From positions 18,534,404 through 18,598,403 of the forward strand of contig NC_081183.1 in NCBI RefSeq assembly GCF_029867415.1: a stretch of 64,000 nt of DNA. Reading direction: 5' to 3'. A program made the position numbers and the translations under genes. Shown in pieces: positions 37,101 to 47,391 of this stretch. How positions within the stretch are numbered: position 1 is the stretch's first letter; every line of letters begins with the position of its first letter. The notes under the pieces are model-generated. The model was not told where the DNA came from. It saw nothing but the letters and a program-made list of their open reading frames with translations, and did not search any database. The stretch is from Vicia villosa (lineage: Eukaryota; Streptophyta; Magnoliopsida; Fabales; Fabaceae).

Positions 37101-37584
37101 TGCGGACTTTTTCGTCTTTCTTAGGAACGGGAACAATGTTAGCTAACCACTGAGGGTATTCTGAAGTGATGAGGAAACCTGCGTTGATCTGCTTTTGAAC
37201 TTCCTCTTTGATTTTCATGTCTATCTTCGAATGAGTTCTTCTTAATTTTTGCTTGACCGGAGGGCATTCAGCTTTTAATGGCAAGTGATGCTCCACTATA
37301 CTGGTATCCAACCCTGGCATATCTTGATAAGACCAAGCGAAGACATCTGAGAATTCTTTGAGCAGTTGTATCAAACTCTCTCTGATCTCTGAACTGAGCG
37401 AAGCTCTAATCTTAACCACTTTTCTGTTTTCATCGGAACCAAGGTTAATGATCTCTAGAGGCTCATTGTATGGCTGAATGGCCTCTTCCTTTTGTTGAAG
37501 TAATCGTGAAATTTCCTTTGATATTTCTTCGTCTTCTTCTTCCTCTGCCTCGAATACAGGAAACTCAAAGCTTGGAGAAGTCAT
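34156..37584 (-). CDS. Ogre Pol: reverse transcriptase, two RNase H domains, integrase
   Basis: One uninterrupted frame of 1,142 residues. Reverse transcriptase spans about 110-310 with the catalytic YVDD at 262-265. A gypsy-type RNase H (about 370-515) follows, with the usual first Asp not recognisable. A second, archaeal-type RNase H spans about 565-690, with Asp572, Glu608-Glu610 and Asp634 motifs. The integrase has an HHCC zinc finger (His near 792-803, Cys830, Cys833) and the DDE residues Asp862, Asp923 and Glu959, then a C-terminal domain. The double RNase H is typical of Tat elements. All catalytic motifs of RT and integrase are intact, so this element may be young. Pol is probably translated from a spliced RNA joined to gag-pro, so the Met at 37584 need not be the true start. 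Confidence 0.93.
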   Translation of the reverse strand: MTSPSFEFPVFEAEEEEDEEISKEISRLLQQKEEAIQPYNEPLEIINLGSDENRKVVKIRASLSSEIRESLIQLLKEFSDVFAWSYQDMPGLDTSIVEHHLPLKAECPPVKQKLRRTHSKIDMKIKEEVQKQINAGFLITSEYPQWLANIVPVPKKDEKVRMCVDYRDLNKASPKDDFPLPHIDMLVDSTAKSKVFSFMDGFSGYNQIKMAPEDMEKTAFITPWGTFCYRVMPFGLQNAGATYQRAMTTLFHDMMHKEVEVYVDDMIAKSENEEDHIQNLTKLFQRLRKFQLRLNPNKCTFGVYLRKLLGFIVSKRGIEVDPDKVKAIQETPPPRTEKQVRGFLGRLNYISRFIYLMTATCAPIFKLLRKNQSCVWTDDCQKAFDSIKEYLLEPPILSPPVEGRPLIMYLTVLEDSMGCVLGQQDETKRKEHAIYYLSKKFTDCESRYSMLEKTCCALAWAAKRLRQYMIRHTTCLISHMDPIKYIFEKPALTGRIARWQMLLSEYDIKYHAQKAVKGSILAEHLAHHPLNGHESTSFDFPDEDVMYLKMKDYDEPLPDEGPEIGSQWGLIFDGAVNAYGRGIGAIIVKPQGTHIPFTARLTFKCTNNEAEYEACIMGLEEAVDLRIKHLDIYGDSALVINQIKGEWETRQPGLIPYKDYARRLLPFLDRVDFHHIPREENNLADALATLSSMIRINHWNDIPRINVMRLDRPAHVFTVEAIIDDKPWYHDIKNFLQKQEYPLGASKKDRKTLRRLACRFFLNEDVLYKRNFDMVLLRCVDRKEAEVLMREIHEGSFGTHTNGHTMTRKILRAGYYWLTMESDCYQYAKRCHKCQIYADRIHVPPSLLNILSSPWPFSMWGIDMIGMIEPKASNGHRFILVAIDYFTKWVEAASYANVTRQVVVRFIKNHIICRYDIPSKIITDNGSNLNNKMMKELCKVFRIEHHNSSPYRPKMNGAVEAANKNIKKIVQKMVITYKDWHEMLPYALHGYRTSVRTSTGATPFSLVYGMEAVLPIEVEIPSMRVLMEAKLTEAEWCQSRFEELNLIEEKRMTALCHGQLYQQRMKKDFDKKVRPRTIKEGDLVIKKIQSFLTDSRGKWTPNYDGPYVVKRAFSGGALILTTMDGEEFTRPVNVDAIKKYFA

Positions 37585-37621
37585 ACGGTCGTTCGTTTCA
37601 ACGGGGTATTTTATGATTAAT

Positions 37622-37949
37622 CTGCATATGTGTGATAAGTTTTATTTAGACAACGAGGGAAGACTCGGTGTATGCAGTTAATGGAATATTTTGATGTTTT
37701 TTAAGGGTGTTTTTTAGGATTACCAATTTCCGAAAAAAGAAAAGGAAAAACTAAACGAAGGAACAGAATGACATTTTTATTTATGAACAATCATTTCTTG
37801 AAACAAAGACCCTATAAAACAAAACTCTATTGCTTTGGGCGAAGCAAAGAGGGACATTTTCCTAAGAAATAGTAAAATGCAAAGCCCTATGAAACATCTC
37901 TTCACCCTGGGCTATGGTGAGAGGACAAAATAACGGTGAAAGTCCCTAC
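37622..37949 (-). other. Candidate Ogre intron between gag-pro and pol
   Basis: Ogre elements are known to splice an intron between protease and reverse transcriptase. A donor GTAGGG at 37949 (minus strand) and an acceptor ATATGCAG ending at 37622 would remove 328 bp, including the stop codon at 37946-37948. The frame of 37946-38380 would then join pol in phase, twelve codons before the Met at 37584. Confidence 0.45.
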
Positions 37950-38650
37950 TTATGAGTGCGAACAACAGTTGAAACTTCAACAGCTGTCCAGTAGTGGCGA
38001 ACCCCATTGTGCACTAAGTAATCTGGAACCTTAGGCTTAAGCTGGCCTGTGGTAGGTCTTGATTTACCAACCACTGTCTTTGCAACACTCAGACGATCTT
38101 CTTCTACTTCAGAAGACTGAGCGGTGTGAGCATACCCATTTCCAAGTGGAGTATGTCGGTTTTTCTTTTGAGGAAACTTCCAATCTTCTGAATGGAGAGA
38201 CTCGTTGTCGGAGACACTTTCGAGATCATCCTCTTCTATATTTTGGTCTTGCTCTTCTCCCAAGATGGCATTGACTAGATATGTGAACTCTAGATCCGTA
38301 GCCTCGGAAGGGGACTTGGGGATATAATCCTCAATGATGATTTCACCAGTCGATGATGATGAATAGCAAGGGTTATACATCTCTTTTGGCTAAGAGAGAT
38401 ACTCGTAATCAATGTTCCATCCAGTTGGAACAATGTCTTCAAGAGAGATTCTTGAACTTCCAGGAGCGGAGTATTTCACCATGTAGTCGAATTTTCCGCT
38501 TGGTTCTCCTAATGTATCCCAAGTTTCTTCGGGGATAGGAGGAACTTCTTCTGATGAACCATGATTCTGGTGGTGAAGCTGTTAGTAACTTCATCACTGC
38601 TTGGTTGAGTCTTACTTTCAGATCCTTCAGTCGGATAACAGCAAGGTGAA
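37946..38650 (-). pseudogene. Ogre protease-pol linker region, with frame breaks
   Basis: A frame of 144 codons (37946-38380) is acidic and Ser-rich and ends at the proposed donor. The same frame continues upstream through a single TAG near 38388 to about 38508. Between there and the gag-pro stop at 38651 the coding signal shifts into another frame (38509-38772, overlapping the gag-pro end). Either two small lesions have accumulated, or a longer stretch is intronic. It has no recognised domain. Confidence 0.45.
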
Positions 38651-41600
38651 TCAGACTCTTGGTAGGGAGATGTATCCTGCTTTGTTAAGATAGGATAACC
38701 ATTCCTCTTCATCGGTGTTTTCCGTACCGATGGTATTGACTGTTTGTTGAACAGGTTGAAGAAAACCTCCACTGCAGAAAGTTTCTTGAATAGGGAGAAC
38801 TACCTCAATCCCTGGGATAGCTTTTGATGATGTCGGAAAGAATCCAATTCCTGTTCTGTTCTTATTGTTGGTAGGAATATTAATGTGCCCCCAACCACTG
38901 GTAGTGCCATCCTTTACAACTTGGATTGCATCTTTGTATGAAGAGATAGACGCTGCTTTCTCCTTTCCTTTGTCCAAGGAAAGTGCTTGGAATTTAGTTC
39001 CAACAACTTCTTTTGGTTCTATGTCGGGGAATGATGACAGGTTGCTGATGATCAGATCTCGTTCTCTACACACGGTTATCAATTTGTCATTTCTTATGAA
39101 CTTCAGTTTCTGATGAAGTGTTGAAGTAATTGCCCCAGCCTCATGAATCCATGGGCGACCTAGAAAACAACTGTATTGTGCCGGGATATCCATAACTTGG
39201 AAAGTGATTTTGAACGTCTGAGGTCCAATAGTTATGGGAAGATCCACTTCTCCAAAAACTGACTTTCTTGATCCATCAAATGCTTTGACGATGACATGAC
39301 TTTTTCTTAGAGGGTAATCTTCGAAAGATAATCTTGACAATATGGATTTAGGCATGACGTTGAGAGAGGATCCGTTGTCTATTAGGACTCCCGTGAGTAT
39401 ATCACCCATGCAGCCAACTGAGATGTGAAGTGGAAGATTGTGGTCCACTCCTTCTTCAGGAAGATCTTCGTCACAGAAACTTAGGTTAGTTATGGCGGAG
39501 ATGTTGGCAACGATGTTGTTGAATTGGCTTATAGTAACGCTAGGTTCTACAAAAGCTTGTTCCAAAACTTTATGTAGAGCTTCCCTATAAGCTTCATAAC
39601 TCAATAGCAGGGAAAGAACAGAAATCCTAGACGGAGTATGTAGTAATTGATCTACAATGTTGTATTCACTCCTATGGATTAACTTCAAGATCTCATCATT
39701 TTCTTTCGCTTGAACAGCGTTGGTCGGATGATTGTCTTGCCTATGTGGTACTTCCTCCGAAGGTTTCTCTATATTTTCTGTTGTTCTGTTGAAGACTCGT
39801 CCACTTCTGGTGACTCGACTAACATCAGCAATGTTGACAACAGACAGTAATGGTGTTTCCTTACCATTTTCAATGAATGTAGCGTTGTACTTGTATGGTA
39901 TAGCCTTGCTGGACTCATACGGTACAGGACCTGGTAAGTAGATGACTAGTGGAGCAACTGCTGTCTTCCTGCTATCATACTTAACTTGCATTGGTTCAAC
40001 TTGATTAATTTGAGGAGATATGGTAAAGACTTCATCATCTTCTCTGTTGGCAAGAACAATAATGGTATTGTCATCCATCAGCTTTTGAATGTCGTTGCGA
40101 ACACGCAAACATCCTCGTGAATTTCTTCGACAAATTCTGCATCTACTGTAAGCGTGGAAATCTGTTCCAAAGTAGGCAAGTCCATTTAAAGTTTTATGGA
40201 AACTGACTACCGATCCTTCGAGGTCTTCAACTTTGTAGATTTTGTATTCTCCTGGACATCCTTGAACCATGTTGATGTCATGTTCAGTTCTGACTCGGAT
40301 ATGTTGAATCCATCCTAAGTCCATTTGTTCTTGTAATGCAGCTTGAACTACGACACATCCTTGATTATTCTTTGGACAAATATCGCATGTGAAGTAGTTG
40401 TGAGGTGGTACATGGCCGTACCCAGCTTGTTTAGCGTGCATCTTGACAAGATTTTCCCCTATCTGACGAATGTCGTAGATTTGAATGACGTTAGGGTGTT
40501 GATCTATCAGATTTACTGAAGCTTCTTTATGCTGCGGCAAAGGATTTGCTTGGACGTTTGGACTAGTATCTTTGAAGGATAGCATTCCGCTCTTCACTAA
40601 TCGTTGGACGTCAATCTTGAAAGGGAAACAGTTCTCAATATTGTGACCTGGTGCCCCCTGATGATAGGGACAAGATTGGTCAGCCTTATACCATGGTGAG
40701 GAACTGTTTGTAGGATTTGGAGGACTTCTTGTCTGAATGAGTCCTTTTGCCAGTAATGTTGGAAACAATTCCGCATACGGCATTGGTACGGGGTCAAAGG
40801 CAAGATATCTTGGACCCCGATTATTGTAATTTGGAGGTCGAGCCTGCTGCTGAGGTTGCTGCGACCTTTGTTGAATTTGTTGTTGCGGGACCTGAGGTTG
40901 ATAAGCTGGCGCTGAGTTAACAACCGGAGTTATTGTAGCAACCTGAGGTTGGAATTTCTTCTTGATTTTGTGCAAGGCATTGCTGACATCTTGATCCTTT
41001 TTCTTCTGGAAAGAACTTCCATACTTCCTTGGACCAATAGAAGATTCTGGTTCTTTGTTCAAGCATCCTTCCCGAACTGCTTCTTCTAAACGTACACCCA
41101 TGTTTACCATCTCGGTAAAGTCACTTGGTGCACTTGCAACCATTCGTCCATAGTGAAATGGACTCAAAGTTTTGAGATAGATTTTGGTCATTTCTTTCTC
41201 TTCAAGTGGTGGACAAATTTGAGCAGCAACTTCACGCCATCTCTGAGCGTATTCCTTGAAGCTTTCTCTATCCTTTTGAGTCATGGCCCGGAGTTGATCT
41301 CTGTCGGGAACCATATCCAGATTGTACTTATACTGTTTGACGAAGGTCTCTTCGAGGTCTCGAAAAGTACGAATCTCTGAATTGTCCAAGTTCATGTACC
41401 ATTTGAGTGCAGCACCAGTCAGGCTGTCTTGAAAATAATGAATGACTAATTGTTGATTGTCAGTCTGAGTTGACATTCTTCGAGCGTACATTACGAGATG
41501 ACTTTGTGGGCATAATTTCCCTTTGTACTTCTCGAAATCTGGTACTTTGAATTTGTGAGGAATCTTAACATTTGGAACCAGACAGAGGTCTGCAGCATTC

Positions 41601-42151
41601 TTTCCAAATAGATCTTGTCCTCGAAGAGTCTTGAGTTTCTTCTGCATTTGTAGAAACTGTTCCTGGAACTCGTCCAATCTTTCATACACGCCAGCATCCT
41701 CACTTGGAGCATGATGATATACTTGTCCACCCGGTGGAGGAAAAGTATGCATAATCGGTCGTGGAGAAGCCATGACAGCAGATCTTGGAATCTCAGCATT
41801 CTGTTGTGTGAAACCCATTGCCGTTGCTCTTGGAACTTCAATTTCCAAAGGTTTGTAACCCTCCGGTGGACGCATATCCATGGTGACTTTTGGAGCTTCA
41901 GAAGCTGGAGGTATGTACCCTTCTGGAATCAAGTTATACGGCATGCCCCAAGGTCGATCAGGCGGCATGGTATACTGAGGAATGGGAGAAGAAACAATCT
42001 CGGAAACCACAGTCCTTTGCGGTTCTTCTGGCGTTGGTTGATTCAGCGCAACTACCAGGGCTTCTACCATACTATTGAGTCTTTCAACAGTACCTTTGAG
42101 AGTATTAATCTCTTCTCTGAGTTCTTCATTCTCTTGCTCAAAGTCTTCCAT
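38651..42151 (-). CDS. Ogre Gag-protease polyprotein
   Basis: An intact frame of 1,166 residues. An N-terminal coiled coil (about 1-40) and a Pro-rich segment precede the retrotransposon Gag domain (about 190-370, with the ALKWYMNL motif). A zinc-knuckle-like C/H cluster lies near 495-515. The retropepsin-like protease is in the C-terminal quarter, with its active-site motif LIDNGSSLNVMP from about 923; the DNGSS form is usual in Ogre, where most proteases have DTG. A G-patch-like GWG...GIGF segment lies near 1085. It forms the particle and cleaves the polyprotein. It is 290 bp downstream of ORF1 in the element's sense. Confidence 0.9.
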   Translation of the reverse strand: MEDFEQENEELREEINTLKGTVERLNSMVEALVVALNQPTPEEPQRTVVSEIVSSPIPQYTMPPDRPWGMPYNLIPEGYIPPASEAPKVTMDMRPPEGYKPLEIEVPRATAMGFTQQNAEIPRSAVMASPRPIMHTFPPPGGQVYHHAPSEDAGVYERLDEFQEQFLQMQKKLKTLRGQDLFGKNAADLCLVPNVKIPHKFKVPDFEKYKGKLCPQSHLVMYARRMSTQTDNQQLVIHYFQDSLTGAALKWYMNLDNSEIRTFRDLEETFVKQYKYNLDMVPDRDQLRAMTQKDRESFKEYAQRWREVAAQICPPLEEKEMTKIYLKTLSPFHYGRMVASAPSDFTEMVNMGVRLEEAVREGCLNKEPESSIGPRKYGSSFQKKKDQDVSNALHKIKKKFQPQVATITPVVNSAPAYQPQVPQQQIQQRSQQPQQQARPPNYNNRGPRYLAFDPVPMPYAELFPTLLAKGLIQTRSPPNPTNSSSPWYKADQSCPYHQGAPGHNIENCFPFKIDVQRLVKSGMLSFKDTSPNVQANPLPQHKEASVNLIDQHPNVIQIYDIRQIGENLVKMHAKQAGYGHVPPHNYFTCDICPKNNQGCVVVQAALQEQMDLGWIQHIRVRTEHDINMVQGCPGEYKIYKVEDLEGSVVSFHKTLNGLAYFGTDFHAYSRCRICRRNSRGCLRVRNDIQKLMDDNTIIVLANREDDEVFTISPQINQVEPMQVKYDSRKTAVAPLVIYLPGPVPYESSKAIPYKYNATFIENGKETPLLSVVNIADVSRVTRSGRVFNRTTENIEKPSEEVPHRQDNHPTNAVQAKENDEILKLIHRSEYNIVDQLLHTPSRISVLSLLLSYEAYREALHKVLEQAFVEPSVTISQFNNIVANISAITNLSFCDEDLPEEGVDHNLPLHISVGCMGDILTGVLIDNGSSLNVMPKSILSRLSFEDYPLRKSHVIVKAFDGSRKSVFGEVDLPITIGPQTFKITFQVMDIPAQYSCFLGRPWIHEAGAITSTLHQKLKFIRNDKLITVCRERDLIISNLSSFPDIEPKEVVGTKFQALSLDKGKEKAASISSYKDAIQVVKDGTTSGWGHINIPTNNKNRTGIGFFPTSSKAIPGIEVVLPIQETFCSGGFLQPVQQTVNTIGTENTDEEEWLSYLNKAGYISLPRV

Positions 42152-42440
42152 TCTTTTCTTGCGACTTGAACGAGTGTTGTATGGATGAGACAGCTTGAAA
42201 GTCTTGGTTCACCTCCTTCTCCTCCTCTCTTTCTGGAGAAAGGAAAGTGACTATTAGATCCGCAACAATTCTCGTGTCAGTGCGTACAACTAAAGTGATG
42301 TATGATATGCAATTAAGTTAATATTTTTCAAGGAAACACCATAATTACGTTATGAAACATCAAACTTTTATTAATTAAGCGAAAACGCCGTTTTTACACA
42401 CTTTGAAAAGGGAAATACAGAGAAACTGGGAGAAAGGACT

Positions 42441-43928
42441 CTAAAATTTTGACGAAGAGCCGACTTCACGTTCTAACATCTTCTTCTGTTTCTTGAGCTG
42501 AGCGTTTTCTGACGTGAGCTGATCGATGATCCAGGAAGCAGGAGGGATATGATGAGAAAGTGATGATTGTGTCACTTGTCGATCGAGTACTTCAAGTAAC
42601 TCACCCTTCCTTCTTAGGATGTTTTGAATCTCAACATTTTCCATGTTGACGATTCGATACTTGTTCCTCCAAGCATTCCTTTTTTGGCATACCTTGTTTA
42701 ATGCCGCTTGTAATTTTTCAACATCGGTGGAGAAAAGGTAAATTGGTTCCCTTAGGGGAATAGGTTCTTGATGTTGATATGGGATCCTGAGCTTGAATGC
42801 TCTGACGCGTACCCAGTGAAGGTAAGGATCCAGGGAGATGCAAAGATGTTTTCCTAACAATCTTCTTCCTTTGCTATGTACAAGACGCCAGGCTTGGACA
42901 ATTTCCTTCTTCAGCATGTTTCCATGATCGTCAATGTTTTTGAAGAATAGACCCTCCAATTGGATGTTACTTGGTATATTTTTCATGGGATAGCCGTATT
43001 GACGACGGGCTAAAGCTGGATTGTAACTGATTCCTCCCTTAGTTCCAATAAGGGGTATGTTGGGAAAACTTCCGCAACTGAAGATGATCTTGGTTTCGTC
43101 GTTGTCAGGACTACACCAATCAATGTCCGAATGAGTGAGGGACGTGATTTTCTGTGACCAGCAAAGGCCATCCCTCATGCTCCAGAAAGTGCTAGACTTC
43201 GGTAGGTGCGAAACGAACCATTCGTATAACAACGGTACGCAGCATGTGATTAATCCTCCTCGCTGCAGGTTTCTTGAATGCTCAGAGTGATAAGCATCCG
43301 CAAGGAAGGTTGGAACTGGATTTCCAATTAAGAAGATCTTAATTGCGTTGATGTCGACGAAATCGTTAATGTTAGGGAACAAAAACAATCCGTAGATAAG
43401 CAAAGCCAAGATTTCCTCAAAAGCGCTCATATCTTGGAAGCTGACAAAGTACCGAGCTTGATCAAACAGGAATTTGGAGGGCAATCCTTGAATTCCTCCT
43501 CTACTCACCATATGAGTTCTGATGTCGACTACGTTCAAAGGAGTAGTTACAGCAATGATAATATCGTCAGGATTCTTTTCCAAACTGGAGTACGGATCTT
43601 GCGCGTACACGGGTATTCCAATCAGACGAGAGTACTCCTCCAACGTAGGCATGAGCTGATAATCTGGAAAGGTGAAGCAGTGATACGTTGGATCGTAAAA
43701 CTGTACCAAGGTGGGAAGGATCCCATCCACAATGTTGGTATTGAGCAAAGGCAGAAGTTTTCCATACTTCTCCTTGAAAGCCTGGGGGTTGACCACCAGT
43801 TTTCCGAGCTTTCCCAGTTCCTCGACCTGGGGAATCTTGAAGGTGTATTTCCTAGCTCTCTTTCTTCCGTAATCCATGGTATAGATCCTTAAGTCCTTTC
43901 TCCGTTTCTCTCTTTCTATGAAGTTCAA
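42441..43928 (-). CDS. Ogre ORF1 protein, plant-mobile-domain-like, role unknown
   Basis: A 495-residue intact frame sits upstream of gag, the position and size of the extra ORF1 that distinguishes Ogre from other gypsy elements. The sequence (LxPLLxxNIVDGIL, FTFPDYQLMPTLEEYSRLIGIP) resembles the plant mobile domain family found in transposons and derived host genes. A C-terminal helical part (about 400-490, Leu/Lys/Glu/Gln-rich) could form a coiled coil. There is no catalytic motif that I can name. A second Met at codon 18 (MDYGRK) is an alternative start. Confidence 0.85.
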   Translation of the reverse strand: MNFIEREKRRKDLRIYTMDYGRKRARKYTFKIPQVEELGKLGKLVVNPQAFKEKYGKLLPLLNTNIVDGILPTLVQFYDPTYHCFTFPDYQLMPTLEEYSRLIGIPVYAQDPYSSLEKNPDDIIIAVTTPLNVVDIRTHMVSRGGIQGLPSKFLFDQARYFVSFQDMSAFEEILALLIYGLFLFPNINDFVDINAIKIFLIGNPVPTFLADAYHSEHSRNLQRGGLITCCVPLLYEWFVSHLPKSSTFWSMRDGLCWSQKITSLTHSDIDWCSPDNDETKIIFSCGSFPNIPLIGTKGGISYNPALARRQYGYPMKNIPSNIQLEGLFFKNIDDHGNMLKKEIVQAWRLVHSKGRRLLGKHLCISLDPYLHWVRVRAFKLRIPYQHQEPIPLREPIYLFSTDVEKLQAALNKVCQKRNAWRNKYRIVNMENVEIQNILRRKGELLEVLDRQVTQSSLSHHIPPASWIIDQLTSENAQLKKQKKMLEREVGSSSKF

Positions 43929-44660
43929 AACGTTCGTTATTTAGTTTCCTTGAAAAACGACTCGAAAAAGACTCTTTTGTTTTTAGTTGTTATTAATGAA
44001 TGATGCATGAATGCACACACAAGAGTTTTAAACAAACATGGCGTTGAAGGGTATAGTGGTCATGAAGTCAAAACGCAAACCTCGCCCCAATGGTAAACTA
44101 AGGATAAGGATTTTTGTACCTGTAGAACGGGTTCTAGGGGTCTCAGAGTTTTTACTCAACCTTAAAGATACGTTGATTGGTATCTATAAGAGAGTTTTCT
44201 CTGAGTGTAGTATCTGCGTGACAATTACTTCCGTAATCACCGCTCTACGTCCTAAAAAAGGCTTTAAGTGGGGTTAATGTGTTTCTAGGTCCTCCTGGTA
44301 CAAATCAGTCTCGGAATGCAGTGGCGCAGTTAATCACAACCAGCCAGGAAAATCCCAAGAGTAGACTTGGAAACTAAGATTAGAGGGTCTTCACCGGGAA
44401 GACATCCTCCATCCTATCTTATGTTGCACTCAAATCCGGGTATAGGATTTCTCACCACAAGGGGGAATCAAGCCCTTTCCCGATACAAAATAAACAAAAT
44501 AAACAAATATATATGCAACAACCACATGAAATGACACAGAGGTTAGGCAAGACCTCTCTTGTTTGAGGGGGAATTTGGCATCCCTAATTCCTCATTGGGG
44601 CTGGACCAGCAACAGGTCAACCATTGGTTTGGATGAAAAACCAAGGTTTTTAACACTTAT
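43929..44660 (-). other. Ogre untranslated leader
   Basis: Non-coding segment between ORF1 and the primer site. The part 44060-44660 is about 95% identical by eye to 2960-3557. Short open frames (for example at 44038-44277) are not maintained between the two copies. Confidence 0.75.
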
Positions 44661-44679
44661 ATCCCCAGCAGAGTCGCCA
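44661..44679 (-). other. Primer-binding site, tRNA-Arg type, of the large Ogre
   Basis: Minus-strand TGGCGACTCTGCTGGGGAT, identical to the site at 3558-3576, eight bases from the LTR end. Confidence 0.88.
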
Positions 44680-44687
44680 TTTTTATC

Positions 44688-47390
44688 TGTGGTGTCGTTT
44701 TTTTTACCTCCCCGTTTCACTTGGGAGGACGGCACGCTAGACCCTTCACGCAAAATTTGGAAGGAGAATGCGCCCGTGGTGGGATGAATTTTGTTTCAGT
44801 TCTTCCTACGATATCACACGAACTTTCTTATTGTCCTACGAGTAGGAAAGGGGAAAAAAAATCTCAACTAAACCCTAGGAGTTTGCTAAGTGTGGGGATT
44901 TCACTTAGAGTAGAAATTCTGGAGTCCGGGGGGTCGGTTATACATAGGGAAGAGTTTAAGCACCCTACATATCCGTAGTACTCTACGGGAACCTTCTCTG
45001 TGTCATTGTGATTGTGTTTATTGCTAATGATTGGGAAAGTTTCTCCTTTGTGTTAGGAGAGAGAATTGAATTGATTTTAAAAAGACAGACAGACAGACAA
45101 ACAAACTGACTATTTTTGGTATTTTATTAGCTCGTTGAGATTCCTTGTGAACCTCATGCCTACATATCCCTAGTGGAAGTCAGAGCTTAATGTAGTTCGG
45201 GGAACTAACTAGGGAAATTAATTATTTTTGGCGCCTTGCTTGAAGCTCAAGGTTGAAGCTTTGAATTAAATCTCTGTTTACAATAAAGAGACATGAAATC
45301 ATCTTTACAGAGAGGTATTTCTACTATTCCACCACAAACATTTTAAAAGAGTGACAGAATAACTGAATTCATTTCATTCAAGAGGGGGACCTTACTTGTG
45401 TATGTGCAAGTTTACCAGTCAAATGCCTCTTAAATGAAAGAAAAATGCTCATCCAAATTAGGGAAAGTTACCACATGTCTGGGTTTTACTGCCAGCTCAT
45501 GCCTTTCAAAATCCTAAATGGGAGACTTGATTGAAATTGAAATTGAAATTGAAATGTTGAAATGTTTGTTTGTTTGAATGTGGTAGAGTAGTAAAAATAT
45601 CTCTCTATAGAGATAAGCTATATCTATCTACTGTATGAAAGATTTGACTTTAGCTGGCTTGCATGAGGCCCAAGCTTGAGGCTTTTTGATTGATTTATTG
45701 ACTTATTGAAATGATAACTCTACTGGGGAAAATTTAAACTAAGGAATTTTTTGGTGTTCTGTACAAAGCCCAGAATTGAGGCTGACTCTTTTTAGGGAAT
45801 TTATCTTTTAAAGGAATGAGTCTTTGAATTTGAAGGAGTGATTTTGGAGGCTAACCCTTTCCAGGGGTTTTGACTCAGCTGGAGAAATTGTCTGTTAAAA
45901 GACTGATTTTTTTTCATGTTTCTTTTTGGAGGCTGACCCTTTCCAGGGGTTTTGACTCTTTTGGGGAAATTATCTCCTAAGAGAATGAATATTTGGTTTT
46001 GAAGGACTGATTTTGGAGGCTAACCCTTTCCAGGGGTTTTTATTGAAATGAAAGAATGAATATCTAGTGGAGACTTCTTGTTTTAAAGCCCAAGATTAAG
46101 GCTGACTCTTGCTGAGAATAAACAAAACATGGATCCTAGACTCTGCTAAGGAAGATTAATGAAGATAAGGGTGACAGAGACTGTCCATGTCTCTCATTCC
46201 AAAAGGTGTACTCAATGTGAAATTGAGACAATCTTAGCTTGTTTAAAGTCTGGTTTAAAGAATGTAAGAAACTCACCAGGGTATGTTAAAAGGTGACTAA
46301 AGACTTGTTCCTATGTTTATAAGAAACCTGATGGGTCCTTGTATACAAGCTCAAGAGGAAGCTGGAAATGCTTTTAAGAAGCCTGTGGGTCCTTGTACAA
46401 AGCCCAAGAGGAGGCTAATCGAGGGTCCTTGTTATAGCACAAGAGAAAGCTATGTAGTTTTGAACTTATTTTGGCTCTAAGCAAATGGGTAAGAGGTTTC
46501 ACCGGGAATAATTCCTCTTTGGGTGGATATGTCCTATTTTGGGTTCTAAGGCTTTTTCCAAGATATTTCACCGGGAATAATTCATCTTGGGGGGTTTGAA
46601 CTACAGATCTCTAATTAGGAAAGAGCCTTCACCGGGAAGACATTCTCAATCCTAGGTCATATTCCTATAATATATATATATAGTTTAACTGTCCTAGGGT
46701 TTACACTCAAACATAGTTCTAAACAAATATATGTACAGTTTATATTTGACAGTAATTTAAACAAAGACTGTAAATTGAAAGCTTGTAAAGCCTAACCTGG
46801 ATGGAGTGGAGGCCTTTGAAGAAGTATGTACAAAGCCTTACCAGTAATTTTTTGTTGTTTTGTTGATAACAGTTGAATATTTATTATAAACAGTTAAGGG
46901 TTTTGAAAACAGAAGAAGTGATGATGGACAAAGGTCACATAGGTATCTGAAGAGTTTCACCGGGAATAATGCCCTTCAAATACCAGAAGAATGTTTTGAA
47001 AACAGAAAGAAGATTTTGTAAATACAGTTTTTGAAAACAAACTATGAAAAGAAAAAGGTGTTGGGTCTTACACTCTATTAGAGGCCCAAAGATTTATTTA
47101 CTGTTTATGAAAACAGTTGAAAAAAAGATTGGAATGATATAAGGTTTTGTTGTTTGAAAACCTTAATCATCTGTTTAATCGGAGATTGAAAACAGTTTTG
47201 AAAATTGACAAAAAGTCAACTTAATTAGGGTAAAGATAAAGATCTATACCTAATTAAGACCTAAATAATTAGGGTTTTATCATAAAATTATTCACAAAAT
47301 AATTAGGTTAAAACAAAATGAATATATATATTTAAAGTATTTAAGAAAACACTTAAAACATACTATTTTAAACCTAATAAAAACACATGA
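44688..47390 (-). mobile_element. 5' LTR of the large Ogre, truncated at its outer part
   Basis: Collinear with 3583 to about 6800 and, in its outer part, with 57400-57600. Homology stops near 47390, where Athila integrase coding sequence starts. About 2 kb, including the TGTCATACCC start, is missing, so the element lacks a complete promoter LTR on this side. Confidence 0.8.
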
Positions 47391-47391
47391 T

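Larger units (their letters stand above)
28776..47390 (-). mobile_element. Large Ogre (Ty3/gypsy, Tat lineage) retrotransposon, largely intact coding region
   Basis: From right to left (element sense): truncated 5' LTR (44688 to about 47390), tRNA-Arg primer site, leader, ORF1, gag-protease, probable intron, pol, a repeat-rich 3' untranslated region, polypurine tract, and a 3' LTR cut by the gap. The interior is 13.5 kb. With full LTRs of about 4.7 kb the element would be about 23 kb, typical of Ogre. The extra ORF1 upstream of gag, DNGSS-type protease, second RNase H and tRNA-Arg primer together identify the lineage. Confidence 0.9.

Noticed and set aside
43434..43892. 152-codon plus-strand frame opposite Ogre ORF1, and similar frames opposite gag (41711-42169) and SIRE env-like ORF (52053-52538)
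   Set aside because: They are antisense shadows of long coding frames, explained by codon composition.
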